NCBI GenBank assembly: GCA_910574455.1
Contig: CAJSYZ010000001.1
Location: 473,961 to 537,960 of the forward strand
DNA: 64,000 nucleotides
Source: Trichaptum fuscoviolaceum
Lineage: Eukaryota > Basidiomycota > Agaricomycetes > Hymenochaetales > Trichaptaceae
Direction: 5' to 3'
Of the stretch, positions 22,191 through 34,399 are shown piece by piece. The notes beneath the pieces were generated by a model. It made no database searches. It was not told the origin of the DNA and was given only the letters and a program-made list of their open reading frames with translations. How positions within the stretch are numbered: position 1 is the stretch's first letter; each line of letters opens with the position of its first letter. Position numbers and translations under genes: made by a program.

Positions 22191-24619
22191 CTACGAGTAC
22201 ATTTTTTCACTGCAATGTTTGTAGCGAATCCTTTTCGGCTTTTGGGCATGACTCATGGAAGTTACAAGGTCACTGTGGGACGGCAGCTGCCACGCTCTTC
22301 CAAAATCTGCATGAATATGAGTAACGCCGAACACTTGAGCTTCAAGATAGTTTACATACTCGCATCTCTGCAAGAGAGCAGGGTCTGATGCAATCGGTGT
22401 TATTACCGGCTGCCCACTCTCAGTCATGTTGAACAACATCTGAGTTCGGCCGTCATTGAACGATTTCCAATGGGGAGTGATTACGTCCTTCACAGGTGGG
22501 TGCACGTTCGGGTCGGATGACCTCACGATCGACATAAACGCTCCTGCAAACGAAGCGCGGAATTGCGGATTATTGAATGTCGGCGTGCTTTGTGGACCAG
22601 GAATGCTGCTGAACGTCTCTGCAGCAGGGAGGGACGAAATGTGCTTACGATGATCCGGGGAAGTAGTACTGTGTATCGTCTCCGTGATTACCAGGCGGAA
22701 TCGCGAACTCACCCTGTTTGCCATCGCAGTAAGTAATATGGTCAGATCACCAAGAAGAACGAGCTGAGATACCTTGAACGAACGTCCAGGAAGCGCAGCC
22801 AACAAAGAGTACGTAGGGCAGATGAAGATGGCTACCAGGTATTTTAGCCACGTATTCGGCCCCTGATAATTTTATGAAACAACTTACATTCGCCCATGAT
22901 GGCAATAGCCTGGTCCAACACATCGTCCGACCCAACATTAGAGTACACATTGGCAGCTTCCTGTATCTGTTGTTCAGTGAACTGTGGCATCAGCTGCGAG
23001 ATATAGTCCGTGATAGTTTGGTTCGCCACGATGGTCGCGGAGACGAAGTCCCGCCCTTCGAATGTGTTCGTCACGGAAAGTAGTACATCCTGGTAGTACG
23101 ACGGACAAACTGCCATTAATAACTGACGCCATGCGATGTTCTAGGTTCATACCCCATTCAACTTGCCACGCGAGATTGTTTGCATCGGCCGCTCAACAAT
23201 GAACTCCCCATCCACGACAGGGACCATAACAAAGGTCCCAAAGAAGCCTTCTCCGTTAAGCGCTATGTTCGCTGTCTGCAGATCGATGTCATCTACGTCC
23301 ACAAGGCAGGCAAAGTTATCTGTAGCATTTGAGCAGCTGTGTTTTTCGTGATGAGTATACCAGTGTAAGAAAGATTCGGCATAAAGAGACTCACCCGACC
23401 ATCTCGGCGAGTTGAGAATAAAGTTTCTAAGCCAATCTTGTCAGTTCATCAATGCGGAGTACAGAGGCCAGGGTACGTACCTCAGGGACAGGATCATCAA
23501 AATTGTACTGGGAAGGTAAGAACGTTGAGCTCGTCATCGCCGCGTGAAAGAGTGGCGGCTGCGTATTTCCTCCGTGGGCTATCATGTGCTGAATGACAGA
23601 CCCAGCTCCAGCGGATTGACCCCAGATCGTCACTTGCTTTGGATTGCCGCCGAAGAGATGTATCTTCAAAATAATTAGCGGCTTGAAAGCAAGGCGAAGG
23701 GAGATCTCAAATGAAAACACGTACAAATTCCTGCACCCATTTGAGGGCAAATTGTTGGTCAACTTGACAACGTAGGTCAGTTAATCGCAGATCAGAAATA
23801 ATCGAATTTAACTCACGCAATCCAGTATTCAATGCTCCCTTTTGCTTCATTTCTTTCCCCGCAAGAAAACCTGAAAGCAAGATCAGCGTCTGTTGACGAT
23901 TTACAACAAAGGATGTCGCGGACCAAAAATTCCTAGACGGTATTCTATTGTCACCGCAACGATTCCTCCCCCCGCTTCTTTTATGAGATCGTCTCCACTG
24001 GCACCATTCGAGCTTCCACTGACGTAGCTATATCCAAGTAAGCTATATGATTAGTGTGGGGATAATGTATGTGTACCGACCCTCCACCGTGGATAAACAT
24101 TATAACAGGAAGATTCGCTTTTGGATTGATCGGTCCAGAGACAAAAACACTATTTGTTATGTTCATGAGTAAAAAGTAAGATCAATCGAAGAGGCAGACA
24201 AAGCTTACTTCAGGAACAGACAATCTTCCATCGGCGCACTTTGCCTCTTCACAAGACCACGAAACGGTGTGGTAGAGCTACTGCCTTGACCAGCAGCCTG
24301 AGAGGGGCACCCGGGTGATTGTGTATCTGCCATCTGAACGTCGGACACGTTTGGTGGCGATGCCGGAGCTTGGAACCTCAGCGATCCTGCATTAAATCAC
24401 GTTAGATCCAGTGCCGAAACGAGACAGAATGCAAAAACTCTTACCGATGGGAGCTGCTGCATAGCGAATACCAAGAAAGTTGGTCGTGTTCGACGACGAG
24501 TTAAACAAGCCTTGGTAAGTCGCATAGCCGAGCTCGACAACCGGCGGAGGTGCAGATGCCACAATTAAGGGCAGCGCAGCTAAGGTAATAAGTCTGGGGA
24601 AAATATGGCTGAAATGCAT
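22191..24619 (-). CDS. Secreted type B carboxylesterase
   Basis: The minus-strand gene starts at ATG 24619 with a signal peptide (MHFSHIFPRLITLAALPLIV). Exons in order give FLGIRYAAAPIG, PMEDCLFL, NLPVIMFIHGGG (oxyanion hole), VAVTIEYRLG, WVQEF, then the nucleophile elbow WGQSAGAGS, later EGRDFVSATIVANQT and a C-terminal part with IPGPQSTP and TPHWKSFNDG. This is the layout of the cholinesterase/type B carboxylesterase family, extracellular enzymes that hydrolyse esters and lipids. At least eight short introns interrupt it, and I have not fixed every junction. The exact stop is uncertain: the last frame runs to 22191 but the family C-terminus could end near 22300. It converges with the lipase gene on the plus strand. 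No in-frame lesion was noticed. Confidence 0.82.
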
Positions 24620-25944
24620 CGTTGACCGGCGTAAAGATCTCCAGCATTCTAGTCAAGTGTTGCAATCCAATATCTTCTTTATAGCCCTTTCGCCCTGGTG
24701 AAATGGAGCTGAGGTCTGTCATGCATGACACCCTACCTCTAATGCCGAAGATCGTCTCGAAGTCAATTATTGCATCACATGCCAGGTCATCCGGTCGCAG
24801 AAGCACCTTTCGACACACTGTCGAAGCCGGGCATAAAAACGAGGGTATTCAGGATAGAACGTAAGTCCCACACAGCGCACGGAAAGATGGTGAGGACGCA
24901 CGAGGAAGAAGCTCAGAAGAACGGATAGAGTAAGGATGGACTCCGATGTAAATCTTGACTGGGTAGACAAGAATAGTGTAGATATTTCAGTTTACGGACG
25001 TAGAAACGCCAAAGAGTCCAATGTTTCCGAGACATGAGCTGAAGAGCTGGCCCAGTAAGGTTGGAACAGCTGAGTTATCCATAACGTGCTAAGAATAACC
25101 AAGAAAGCCGAGAACAAATTTGATGCATTGAGCTATTCTTGTCCAACGCGTCGGTCCGTCCTAAGCCTCGGGGTCAAACAAATTGATGCTTCCATGAACG
25201 ACTTTCGGAATGCCATTCTTTCGAAAGGTGAATTCGAAGGTCAGCTGGGCGATCGCGAGAAGGGGTGAAATGAGGAGTTTCATTATAGCCCACGAATGGC
25301 TGGTGGGTGGTAAGAATACAAAAATATTGGCATACGAGAACAATAGGTTGGTCAAAATTATCAATCAAGTATGTACTTACAAATTACTTGAACGTACTCC
25401 TATGAGCAGTATCATCCACGCTACTCCGACCCAGCCGAGCTTTGAGAAATGGACCTCCCGAGTTCCAACTGAGGTTGACCTCTGCCAAGGGCTTCAGCAA
25501 GCCGGACCTGCTCGAAAGTTACATTTCGTCATCCATGACATCGTGTAGGGCCTCAATCGTCATCCAGGAAAAGTATGGGTTCGACAGCTGAAACGACAGC
25601 TTTAAGCAAGCAAGGCGCTCATCAAACGTCACTTTTTACTCATCTGAACAGATTAAGAGGATCTGAGTCATAAGTGAAAATTATGAGGAGTTGAGTATTG
25701 CTCACATATCCTTTTCTAACTCCTGCAGCCGCTAAAATAGTATGTTCCGACATATCTCGAAGTACGTAGCCTATTGCACCACAGTCAAAACCCGCCGGAA
25801 ATAGCCATTATATAGCGCTGTCTGAGCCAGCTTGTCCCCGCCACGAATTTCTAATTAACTGAATGTGAATTTTGTTCCTATTTATGTCGCTGTGGGTTTT
25901 GTTTATGTGAACGATGAATTTCTCTTTCAAAAGTCTTCTTTGTT
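24620..25944. other. Intergenic stretch upstream of the carboxylesterase
   Basis: Contains the carboxylesterase promoter side. A short minus-strand frame near 25160-25290 (MKLLISPLLAIAQL...) begins like a signal peptide but ends after about 40 residues with no domain; it may be a decayed first exon. Nothing else is supported. Confidence 0.35.
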
Positions 25945-26045
25945 GGCAGAGTGGCTTAGAGTGTTGCAGTCGAGTGAAAGTTTTGGTCATGGTTCTGGGT
26001 TCAACTCGCGCCGGTGCCTTGCGTGATTGTTTGTTATTTTTTTTT
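25945..26045 (+). other. tRNA-like Pol III promoter unit (tRNA pseudogene or SINE head)
   Basis: TGGCAGAGTGG near 25949 matches a Pol III A box, GGTTCAACTC near 26008 matches a B box about 55 bp downstream, and a run of nine T follows at about 26037-26045, a Pol III terminator. The acceptor and T-stem do not pair well, so this is not a working tRNA. It resembles a Ser/Leu-type tRNA-derived pseudogene or a SINE. Confidence 0.4.
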
Positions 26046-26972
26046 AAAATGTTTAAAACGTTTTACTGTTTGGATTTTCGGGCGAATCCATATCAAGTGT
26101 CATTCTTTTCTCTTTGTACTGTGGTTAGTGAAGAAAGTGTGCTGTTAATCCCACTTCCGCTTGCACTTCGTTGTGAAAGTTAGCACTTCCCTTTTGAGAC
26201 GTAAGATAAGTGAGTGTAAGTGTTGCGGGAGCGTTTTCAATTTTTAGTTTCTGGGTTATGTCTCAATGGGTAACATTTGACAGTTAAGTTAAGTAAGTCC
26301 TAAATCTGTCACGTCTTCTTTCATTGCAATGAGCCGTGCTTTCGCAACAGATGCGATGTCCGATATGTTCTCCTATGCTACCACTTCATGCTCCCTTTCA
26401 ATGTGAGTGAGCGCTGAGCTTACGCAAAGGATCTCCAAGTCGAACGGGGTCATATGGTGTACTCATCGTTTGTAACGATTTCTCGGAATCAATAAGTTTA
26501 CCGCGATGCTGTCCTTTCTGAGTCTACGCTTTAATAAATAATAGATGTTTTCGTCCTGTTTCCGTTCTTGTCTACTTGTCTTTCGAAGTCAAAGACACGC
26601 GTGACACTGCTCGTCAGTTCTCTCACACACATTTCTCTCATACTCTGATTAGTTTCGCGGTGTATGCATTACATTCCGCAAGTCTTTCTGGGCTCTGGTG
26701 ACTGGATGAAATGGCGAAGTTATCCATAGGGAATGCTGGGGTGGATTTAAAGAGTTCAATGAGCTACATTTCTTTTATCAAAATCAGCTCAATCGGCTGT
26801 GCTTGAAGGTCACTTTACTCTACGAGGTTCTTCGTTCTTCTGATTGTCACAGCCGCTAGTTATACTCGTGAGCATGACTCGTGTTATCTGAGCTGTGGAC
26901 AAACATATAAGGTTCACCTCCTTTTCATACAAGGCTTGCGTACCTTCGACTCTTCTTGCAGTTGCTAACACT
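26046..26972. other. Intergenic stretch
   Basis: T-rich and without a supportable gene. It contains the 5' flank of the small membrane-anchored protein gene that starts at 26973. Confidence 0.4.
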
Positions 26973-27828
26973 ATGCGAAGACTCTCTCTCAAGTTCCGCA
27001 AGAGTAGGGCTCGAAAGACCGATAAGAACATTGGCTCACGCGCACCCGTGGACGAGTCTCTACTGTCGGATGCGGGGGTCATAAAGGGAGACGACTTCTC
27101 AACGTGCGCATTGCGTGTAGCTGAAGTGACAGCGGGCGTCGTTGGAGGTGTGCCCGTCGTTGGTGGTTATGTTGGTGGTGGTATGCAGGCGATTGTGCAG
27201 CAGGCGCAGGTATGTACTTCGTGCTGTTTGTCGATATCCGCTGACTCTCTTCTTAGGGTAGCGCGGACAGTGTGGATTCTGCTGTGGCTCTGCGCGAACG
27301 TTGCAATGCGCTGCTCGAACACGTTCGTGTGGGGGACTCGCCAAAGAAGGTGTCGGATTTGTTCGAACATTTGTCTGGGTGTGTACTCTGCGTGCTGGTA
27401 CCGACATCTTGTTGATAAGTCTGGCCCAGGTCGCTTACAAGCCTTGCGTCGGACATGGATGCTTTAGCAGCGGCTTCAGCACTGCGGCGATTTGGTGCAG
27501 TGAGAAGAATGGGCAGATGTATAGGCAGGACAACTATGGCATTGGATACCGCAGTGGATGTGATCAAGGTAAGAGGTGTTCTTTCAATTCAAATATGTTT
27601 CTTACCGTCATCTAGCTTGCGTACCTATGTGAGCAATTATCGATCATGAAGGCCTTGTTAGAGACTGTCCGTGATGAGAACGCGAATGCGATGAAAATGA
27701 CACAGGCGGATATTCATGCGCTTCGTAGGGACTTTCTGGTTTTCGCTCGTATACTGTTTTCATTTCTTGCTGTGTATTGTTTGTTGTCTTTCCTCATTGT
27801 AGTGCTTTTGTGCGCTCAATTTCAGTAG
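26973..27828 (+). CDS. Small protein with NLR/MLKL-type N-terminal-like helical domain and C-terminal membrane anchor
   Basis: Four exons join in frame to about 236 residues: 26973-27209, 27257-27378, 27430-27568 and 27616-27828. The N-terminus is very basic (MRRLSLKFRKSRARK). Residues about 45-70 read AEVTAGVVGGVPVVGGYVGGG, followed by helical segments (LRERCNALLEHV, LTSLASDMDALAAAS, AVDVIK) and a last helix pair. This glycine-rich loop followed by a helical bundle resembles the N-terminal four-helix domains that precede NACHT or kinase domains in agaric NLR-like proteins. Here it stands alone and ends in one strong hydrophobic segment (ILFSFLAVYCLLSFLIVVLL) with a short tail, so it is probably membrane-anchored. 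Role in cell death or immunity is inference only; no catalytic motif is present. Confidence 0.6.
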
Positions 27829-27990
27829 CGTTCTATGATGTGCCTATTGCTAATTGACGTGTCGTTGTTGCACAAGTACGGCTCCGCTTTTTCGTATTGA
27901 TGATAGTCGAAGGCATGCGCGATCGGTCTGGATTACAATCACAGGTTAGCATCTTCTGATTCTTTACATGGCGATGACACGCTTCGGCGT

Positions 27991-28140
27991 TCGTCTTCGA
28001 AAGGTTTTCACTTTATGTGCTTTTACCGTGGTACATGGAGTTGTAATTTTATTAATACAGTGGTTTAAAATCTTAGTTCACGGTTAATCCTTCGACCCTT
28101 CAGGGTCGCTTTATGACTGTCAATGCGTAAATGAGATGAT
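27991..28140 (+). repeat. 150-bp direct repeat, copy 1
   Basis: Starts CGTCTTCGAAAGGTTTTCA and ends at AATGCGTAAATGAGATGAT. It matches 28532-28682 at roughly 80 percent by eye. Each copy contains the self-complementary CGACCCTTCAGGGTCG. It lies downstream of the small membrane protein gene, where a 3' region would be. Confidence 0.75.
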
Positions 28141-28212
28141 GGTGATAGCGACTTGTCACTTCTGTCAATTGTTTGAAGTCCAAGTATTGCTTTCGTAGGA
28201 CCTTTATCTATC

Positions 28213-28449
28213 GAAGACGTTGGAGTGGACACGCTCTCTGTACCGGTTCGCTCTCTCACTGAACTCAAGAACACGGCCGAGGGAATATGTCCTGAATTAT
28301 CGACTACTGACGACAACCTAGGACATCTGACTGACGATGTAGTGACTATAAGTACTATAGCTGATCTCCTGTTGGAGCATGAAGAAGTGGATACGCTAAG
28401 ATGCTCAATGTTGAAGCGGAAGCTGCTATTCGCAAAGCTGATAAGCTGA
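28213..28449 (+). CDS. Short hypothetical frame between the two direct repeats
   Basis: An open frame of about 75 codons (from ATG 28225) is rich in Thr, Leu and acidic residues and has no recognisable domain. It sits between two copies of a 150-bp repeat, so it may be the remains of a duplicated gene whose 3' region is the repeat. Coding status is doubtful. Confidence 0.2.
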   Translation, partial: EDVGVDTLSVPVRSLTELKNTAEGICPELSTTDDNLGHLTDDVVTISTIADLLLEHEEVDTLRCSMLKRKLLFAKLIS

Positions 28450-28531
28450 CGGTAACTGGAAGTACGGACATGTTGCTTACCACATTCAATGCATTCCCGA
28501 AGATTTTCTCACATATTCATGGCGGGAACAA

Positions 28532-28682
28532 GCGTCTTCATGAAAGGTTTTCAGTTTATGTGCCTTTACCGTTGTACATTTGAGATGGAATTTTATTAAG
28601 AAAGTGGTTTTAAGTCATAATTCGGTAAATCCTGCGACCCTTCAGGGTCGCTTTATGACTATCAATGCGTAAATGAGATGAT
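28532..28682 (+). repeat. 150-bp direct repeat, copy 2
   Basis: Second copy of the unit at 27991-28140, about 540 bp downstream, including the conserved GCGACCCTTCAGGGTCGC hairpin and the same end. Confidence 0.75.
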
Positions 28683-28895
28683 CTCGGCCGTCAATTCTTT
28701 ACCTAAAAGACGGCATTGGTTGATTTACCAGGTTCATAGATACTGGATATCGTAGTGATTACACACCGGTTTTTTTTTGGTGCTATCGAACGAATAGCTA
28801 GTCTATATTTTCTGTTTTTTAGTTACATTTTCTAAGAACATTTTGTAAATGCGGAAACGAGAGAGAAGTTTAAGAGGATGGGAGTTAGTTCTGTT

Positions 28896-31073
28896 TTAAG
28901 GAAGAGCAGTGACACCAATAAAGTCGTCCGGTTCGTTCACCATTACCTTGCGCTGGTTCCTGTCCGGTGGAAGGACGTACACTGCTCCTAGGATGTTTAG
29001 GGAAGCCATGGTGGGATAGTCATGCATATTGTAGTTGCTCATGTACTCAGCACTGGCTTTGTTTGAGTTGACGGAAAAGACTACCATTGCGCAAGAGGAG
29101 ATCGGTATCGAACCAGGATATTTCGGAAGCTCTTCGTAGTTTTGAGGTTCGAAGTCCAATCCTCGACCATCATAAATAGGAACTAAGGATAATCAGTCAA
29201 GTTGAAAGCTTCGTTATATTGCACATACCGTTGTCATTAAACTGAAGGACAGGTGAGGCAGTGGTTGAGAACCGCATCTTCTTTTTTGGTGAACCTTTGA
29301 GATAGTTGGTGCTTTTCACTGCTGAGATGTTTAGTTTCATTGACCTCGCGATAATGAGTACGTTGAAACTAACCGGAGGGTTCAAGTGCTGTGGAGAACG
29401 TGACACCCGACCTGAAGGAGTAGAAACCCAGATTGATGACCTTAAATATGTTCCCGAGTACGGACGCAGCTCTGGGAAAGGTACAGGCTTGAGGAGCTAT
29501 GCATATTTGTTTACCACGACCTTCAGGACCGATGTCGCAAACCATAACTTTTCCGAACATGAAGAACCTTGCGGTCACGCTTAAGTCCTTAAGTTCTCTT
29601 ATGAATTTGTGTTTGAAGTAGAAGTCGTCAGGATCGCTGAAGGGAAGGTTGTGGAGGGAAGCGCTGCCAGGATGAGTTACAAGATGCAATAGCTTTCTGT
29701 GCACATCAATTTAGTAGGATGGAGAAGGAAGTAGACAGTGACTCTCACTTGTAGGCTTCGTTATCGGACGGGAACGCGTCGAAGAACGTTGTGACAGGGA
29801 CTTCCCCGGCGTCGGTCTGCCCATCTACGAATATGGCCGTTGCGGAATCGACGGCACTGCCAAGTGTGTTATTCCATGACGTGGGCTCGCAGTTTAAGAT
29901 AGAAGCCTACCTAATGATCTTCAGGTCCATTTTGCTGCTGCGCATGATCTGCAATCTGCGTACAGTTCCTTAGAATTGCGGAACAAGAAATAGGCAAAGG
30001 TTAACGTACATGAGCTCCGTGTCCGTGGTCCAACGTGTCTCCGATTTAACTCCCGGCAGCGCTGCATGGTGGTAGAGCGTAATGGGGCCTTCGCTTGTCT
30101 CATGTACCTGCGGTTGGTCGGAATGCGTGGTCTTGCAGATCTCGCACTTCGACTGTGACATTGTGATTTCATGTGTTGCAATCGTTTTGCCTTGCGTAAG
30201 GTGGGAAGTCGTTGAAGTGAAAGGCGAAAGGTCCTTGGGCTTCGTGTGAGTGCTCTGCAGATCTTTGACTCTAGAGAACGAGTGTACGTTAGTGAGAAGA
30301 AAAGTAGAGAAAAAGATAGTGGACGAACTGTTTGTTCGATTGCGGTGTGTCATGATCACACGGGACCGAGGATTTTATGTCTGGAGAAGTGAGCTGTACT
30401 TGTAAGGACTGCGCAACACTATGATGGAAAGGAAATATTTAGAATGGATTACGCGCGTGGGGAAGACTCTAACCTTTTAAGCTTTGTGGGCTTTGGTTCC
30501 TGATCGACGACTTGTTGTGTTTCAGTATTGTTACACGCTATATCGGGGATGGAGGTGTCGAAGGAAGTTCCGTCTGGAGTTGTCGGTTCACTATGTGAGA
30601 GAAAGAGGGGTAAGAGCGGGGGAGTAGACGGAAATGAAAGCGGCTAACGTTTGAGACTCTGAAGATGAATACTCAGAAGTAGAACTGTCGGGCGTGGAAG
30701 TGGGCCTGCGCAAGACATTGAGTAACGGTTGTGCGGTTTTGGAAATAACGGAAGATTCTTTGCTTACGAGTGCAGGGAAGGATCCGGCGAGGAAGTTGGG
30801 CTGAACGGAAATTGAGTAATGGTAAAGCGACTTCATGAGTGACTGTACTTACGAGTGTACAGACGCGCTGAGAGAGAGATCGACAGCCGGGTCTCTGAAA
30901 TTAAGTGTAAGCTCAACTGGCCATTGATTAAAATGTCGTAGGACTTACGTTTGCTGTGGCGACGCGGCAACGTTTGCGTCTCGGGGTTTCGGGAGGGCCT
31001 GCGACTTGGTGTCAGAGTCGGAGGGGTTGACTGACAGACCACGACTACGCAGGCTTTTAGTCGGCCGTGCCAT
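28896..31073 (-). CDS. Multi-exon orphan protein, disordered N-terminus and globular C-terminus
   Basis: The minus-strand model starts at ATG 31073 (MARPTKSLRSRGL) and reads through at least eight short exons to TAA at 28896. Junctions that keep frame include PQQT|DPAVDL, SVHS|PNFLAGS and ESQT|SEPTTPD. The first part is basic and Ser/Thr/Pro-rich, with no fold visible. The second part begins near 30161 with MSQSKCEICKTTHS, a CxxC pair that may bind metal, followed by SEGPITLYHHAAL, LLHLVTHPGS, FYFKHKFIREL, CDIGPEGRGK and, at the end, a beta-rich stretch with YVLPPDRNQRK. I recognise no family. The minus-strand gene could also be two genes, split near 30161. Its small exons and low sequence complexity resemble other orphan genes in agaric accessory regions. 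Confidence 0.5.
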
Positions 31074-31282
31074 AAGTTGCTAGTTGGGTGATGGATGTGA
31101 GGATTAGAAGAGAGAAGGGAATGAATGTGCTTTGAAGGGAATAGCAAGTTTCGCCTGTCTTTTAAGTCTCCCTGTGTGTTGGAACTCGGTTCCAGTCTGA
31201 AATTGTGTATAGGTCGAGAGCACTCTGGACTCAGTTAATCGGGGCGAGCGCAAGGTACGGTATACGATCGGGGCAAGGATGA

Positions 31283-31527
31283 ATGGATTGTCCATGGTTT
31301 AGGAGTTCGTTATGAGAGTGAAAAATGCGTGATCGCGAAAGATAGTCACTTGAACGCGGAATACATTGCTTTGTGATGGGTTTCCGAGCCTGGATTGTCA
31401 AGGATCAATAGATTGGCCATCGTTTAGGAGTTCGGAATGAGAGTGAAAAATGCGTGATCGAGAAAGTTACTAAGTTGAACGCGGAAATCATTGATTGGTG
31501 AGGGGATTCCGAGGCTGGATTGTTGGC
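31283..31527. repeat. Two diverged tandem copies of about 120 bp
   Basis: Copy 1 (about 31283-31400) and copy 2 (about 31411-31527) share TTTAGGAGTTCG, GAGAGTGAAAAATGCGTGAT, TTGAACGCGGAA and GGCTGGATTGT-like blocks in the same order. Confidence 0.75.
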
Positions 31528-31552
31528 TAGGCACGCAAATAATAGGAGCCGT

Positions 31553-31634
31553 GGATGTCTCTCGGTGCAAAGGTGTAGGGGAAAGACCGGAGGGGATGTC
31601 TCTCGGTGCAAAGGTGTAGGGGAAAGACCGGAGG
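31553..31634 (+). repeat. Perfect tandem duplication of a 41-bp unit
   Basis: Unit beginning GGATGTCTCTCGGTGCAAAG is present twice in a row (31553-31593 and 31594-31634) without a mismatch. It directly follows the diverged 120-bp tandem pair. Confidence 0.95.
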
Positions 31635-32097
31635 GCAAGTGCGATTGGTCTAGGCAAAGAATAATTGTCCGTGATATCGCATAGTGAGTCATTTGATTAC
31701 CTACAGTGGGGACTGCTATAGGTAAATCGTATTCTCGGATGAGTGCCAGGTAGTGAGTCTTAGTCTTGCGATCGTAAGTGAGAAATATTCATACAAATCG
31801 ATAAAGCACTAGAATTCCGAGACAGGATCTAGTGGGGGCGAGAATATTACCGGGATCTCGGTCTGTTTGCTCCGTGAACTTATTGTCCGGAAGGTGTTGG
31901 AATGTGATCCAGAACATGTGTTAGGGAAATAGACGAAACACGAAATTGATTTTGTCTCGGAAGGTAGACACTGTGTACTGCGATGAGTCGCATGGTATGT
32001 GTATGAATGATGGGAGACCGACCCGTTTTATTTAAGAATGACAAGATGCTGATTGTTCGTTATCGTGATTTATTCACTCTTTCTGACCTTTAAGTTA
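31635..32097. other. Intergenic stretch
   Basis: No gene supported. A TATA-like TTTATTTAAG around 32029-32036, some 65 bp upstream of the next ATG, could belong to the promoter of the gene at 32098. Confidence 0.35.
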
Positions 32098-33307
32098 TGA
32101 CGGTCAGGGCATCGCAAGACTTGATCGATAGCGTCATAGCGCGCACAGAGCAGGGCGAGTCGCATTGTCATCAGAATTCTACTCTATATTAACTCTACTA
32201 GTAGTTGCTCGGCTCGATGACATTGAACAATCTAGAGCGGAAATTCCATCAAAGCTATTGCTGTGGGCACAAGGAATGCAGTCATTCGAGAATTCCTTTG
32301 CACTTGAAGAAGGAGACAATGGAACATTGTATGTTGTCAATCGCGAGGATGGAACAGAAGCGTCGTTTGCTATCACAGGATACATGTCTCAGTACTGGCT
32401 TCCGTCTGCGCGGCTTAGTGGAAGGCAAGTATTTATTGTCATTGTTCAGTCATCCAGCTAACAATGGACTGGAATAGAATGGCGGAGAATGTAGGAACCG
32501 TTCATCAACGTGTCGTTATTTCTGGAGCGACGACATCGTTCAGTAGTGTGCAAGATTCTTGTCGTAACGTCTATCAGTGGATGGAGTCGCAGTGTTCAGA
32601 GGGTGAGATGCTCGATTATGACCCGGTTCGTCATTCGGGATCGGCTGCAAATTTTCTCGCGAGCGCTCCCCTTCTGAGCAAAAAGCGAGAGCACACGGTT
32701 GCTATCGATATGCCAAAATTTCTGACGAGCTGTCTCGCTGATGTGCGGAAAAGGGAGTATACCTACACTGAAGAGAACGAGGTAGCTTATATGCAACGAA
32801 GTGCAAACACTACAGGAGTCACGTACAATTCTATTCATCCCAAACTCTTCCGTCACTGTCATCTAGTGGACGTTCAGGTCTGTTTTCGGGGAATTAAGGT
32901 TAGAGGAGGAAAGCGTCTATTTGTACATCACCTTAGCGGATTGACGCTGATAGATCGAACCGGAAACATGGTAAGTGCATTCCTTTCGATTGTCGTATCA
33001 CTTGTGACTAAATTTCAGTTTAGGAATTAATGAAGGCTTTGGCGGATCTTCGAGGAAGGAATATAAAGGAGCCTAGTTGTTGCGGAACGCCGAAGAAACG
33101 AAAATACGAATTCGTTCAGAAAGGTAATTTTATGAGAAAGTGGGGGAGTTTGTGCTGAACTCTAGTCTAGGAGATGAAGATAGGGGTAAGGCCGTGAAGA
33201 TAGTGAAGTTGGGAGGGACAACGACTGTTATTCCAGTTTCGGATGACAACAGTTCACGTACGGGACAGGAGCCGGAAATGGGGGATGGAACACCGATGGA
33301 TATGTAG
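32098..33307 (+). CDS. Orphan protein of the accessory block
   Basis: A plus-strand model runs from ATG 32098 to TAG at about 33307 with small introns; the first one or two junctions are not firmly fixed. Segments include ARLDDIEQSRAEIPSKLLLW, GDNGTLYVVNREDGTE, GYMSQYWLPSARL, then a long exon (32464-32970) with HQRVVISGATTSF, DYDPVRHSGSAANFLAS, HTVAIDMPKFL, VRGGKRLFVHHL and LIDRTGN, and a Lys/Arg-rich tail (GTPKKRKYEF) that could be a nuclear localisation signal. I recognise no domain. The long exon has a clean frame, good splice donor and acceptor, and no lesion, so it is likely a real gene. Confidence 0.5.
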
Positions 33308-34399
33308 AACGTAGCTGAGGAGGAACGGTAGTTTTGTATCGTCTGTCTGACGTTCAGTTAGATGAAGCGTTGCATGAGTTTGCTTATTTGGATAGAAAGG
33401 TCTTCGAAATGGGGATTGTAGGTCTTTGAGTTCTAAGATCATGCACTGATATTTGCGGTTAACGAAAAGCTATCTGACATTGCAATTATAACACGCTTGC
33501 TGAACCTCAAGCATTGAAACGGTAGATTAAATACGATAAATGACGTTTATATAGAGACGGCCTCTGCCCATCTGTTCCGTGAAAATGTGAAGCATGGGAC
33601 CGTTGAAACAGGGGCTTTTGAAGTCAATCCATGGTGCGAGACTGCAGATGACGATCAATTGGTCCCTACTTTGGTTCTGGATTCTGAATGGAAATGAGTA
33701 GGTCAATGAGGGTAGAAAAAGAAATTATTGAATACGATCTTTACATGAATGGTTGGCATGTTCTGCACCGGTGTGTAGACTGATGAAAACATTCGTGCTG
33801 CCTAAAAGGTAGAATAAGACCACAGTGTGTGTAATTGAACTTTAGTCACTGACGCTAGCAAATGTTGAATCCAATGTTCGGCTGCGAGATAGGGTAGGGG
33901 TTGATCGCGAAGGAGACTTATAGTTATATGAGTAAGTGACGAGAATGTAGAGTAAAACACACACCGGAGGTCGGAACAAGAAATACAAACGCGCATTGGG
34001 AGAGTTGAGGTCAACTTTGTATAGAAAAGGTTGACTGCGTGTAAGGCGTGTTATTTCGAATGATTTCAGTGAACCACCGTGTTCCACGTACTTATACGAT
34101 TTGGGATTTGTCCCCGAGGGGTGCGCCTGGGATAAAATAATATGCTTTGATGAAGATCGGCGAGAGACGGTTCAGCATGATAAGATAAATATAACTTTAG
34201 AATAGTAGACATGACTGATGCAGGGGTTAGGGGTATAAGGATGCGTATGTGCGGAAAGGGTCTAGGCTAATGAGCTGGGGTTCGAGACATCGGTGTGTCT
34301 AGGGGAGACACGATTGGAGATCTGAGACATGGAGTTCACGTACGTCGGGGAATGAGGCTGCGGCAGCCCTGAGGAGTAAGCAATGTAAGAAGTGAAAAG
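33308..34399. other. Intergenic stretch
   Basis: Short open frames only (for example minus 33802-34087) with no recognisable content. Confidence 0.4.
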
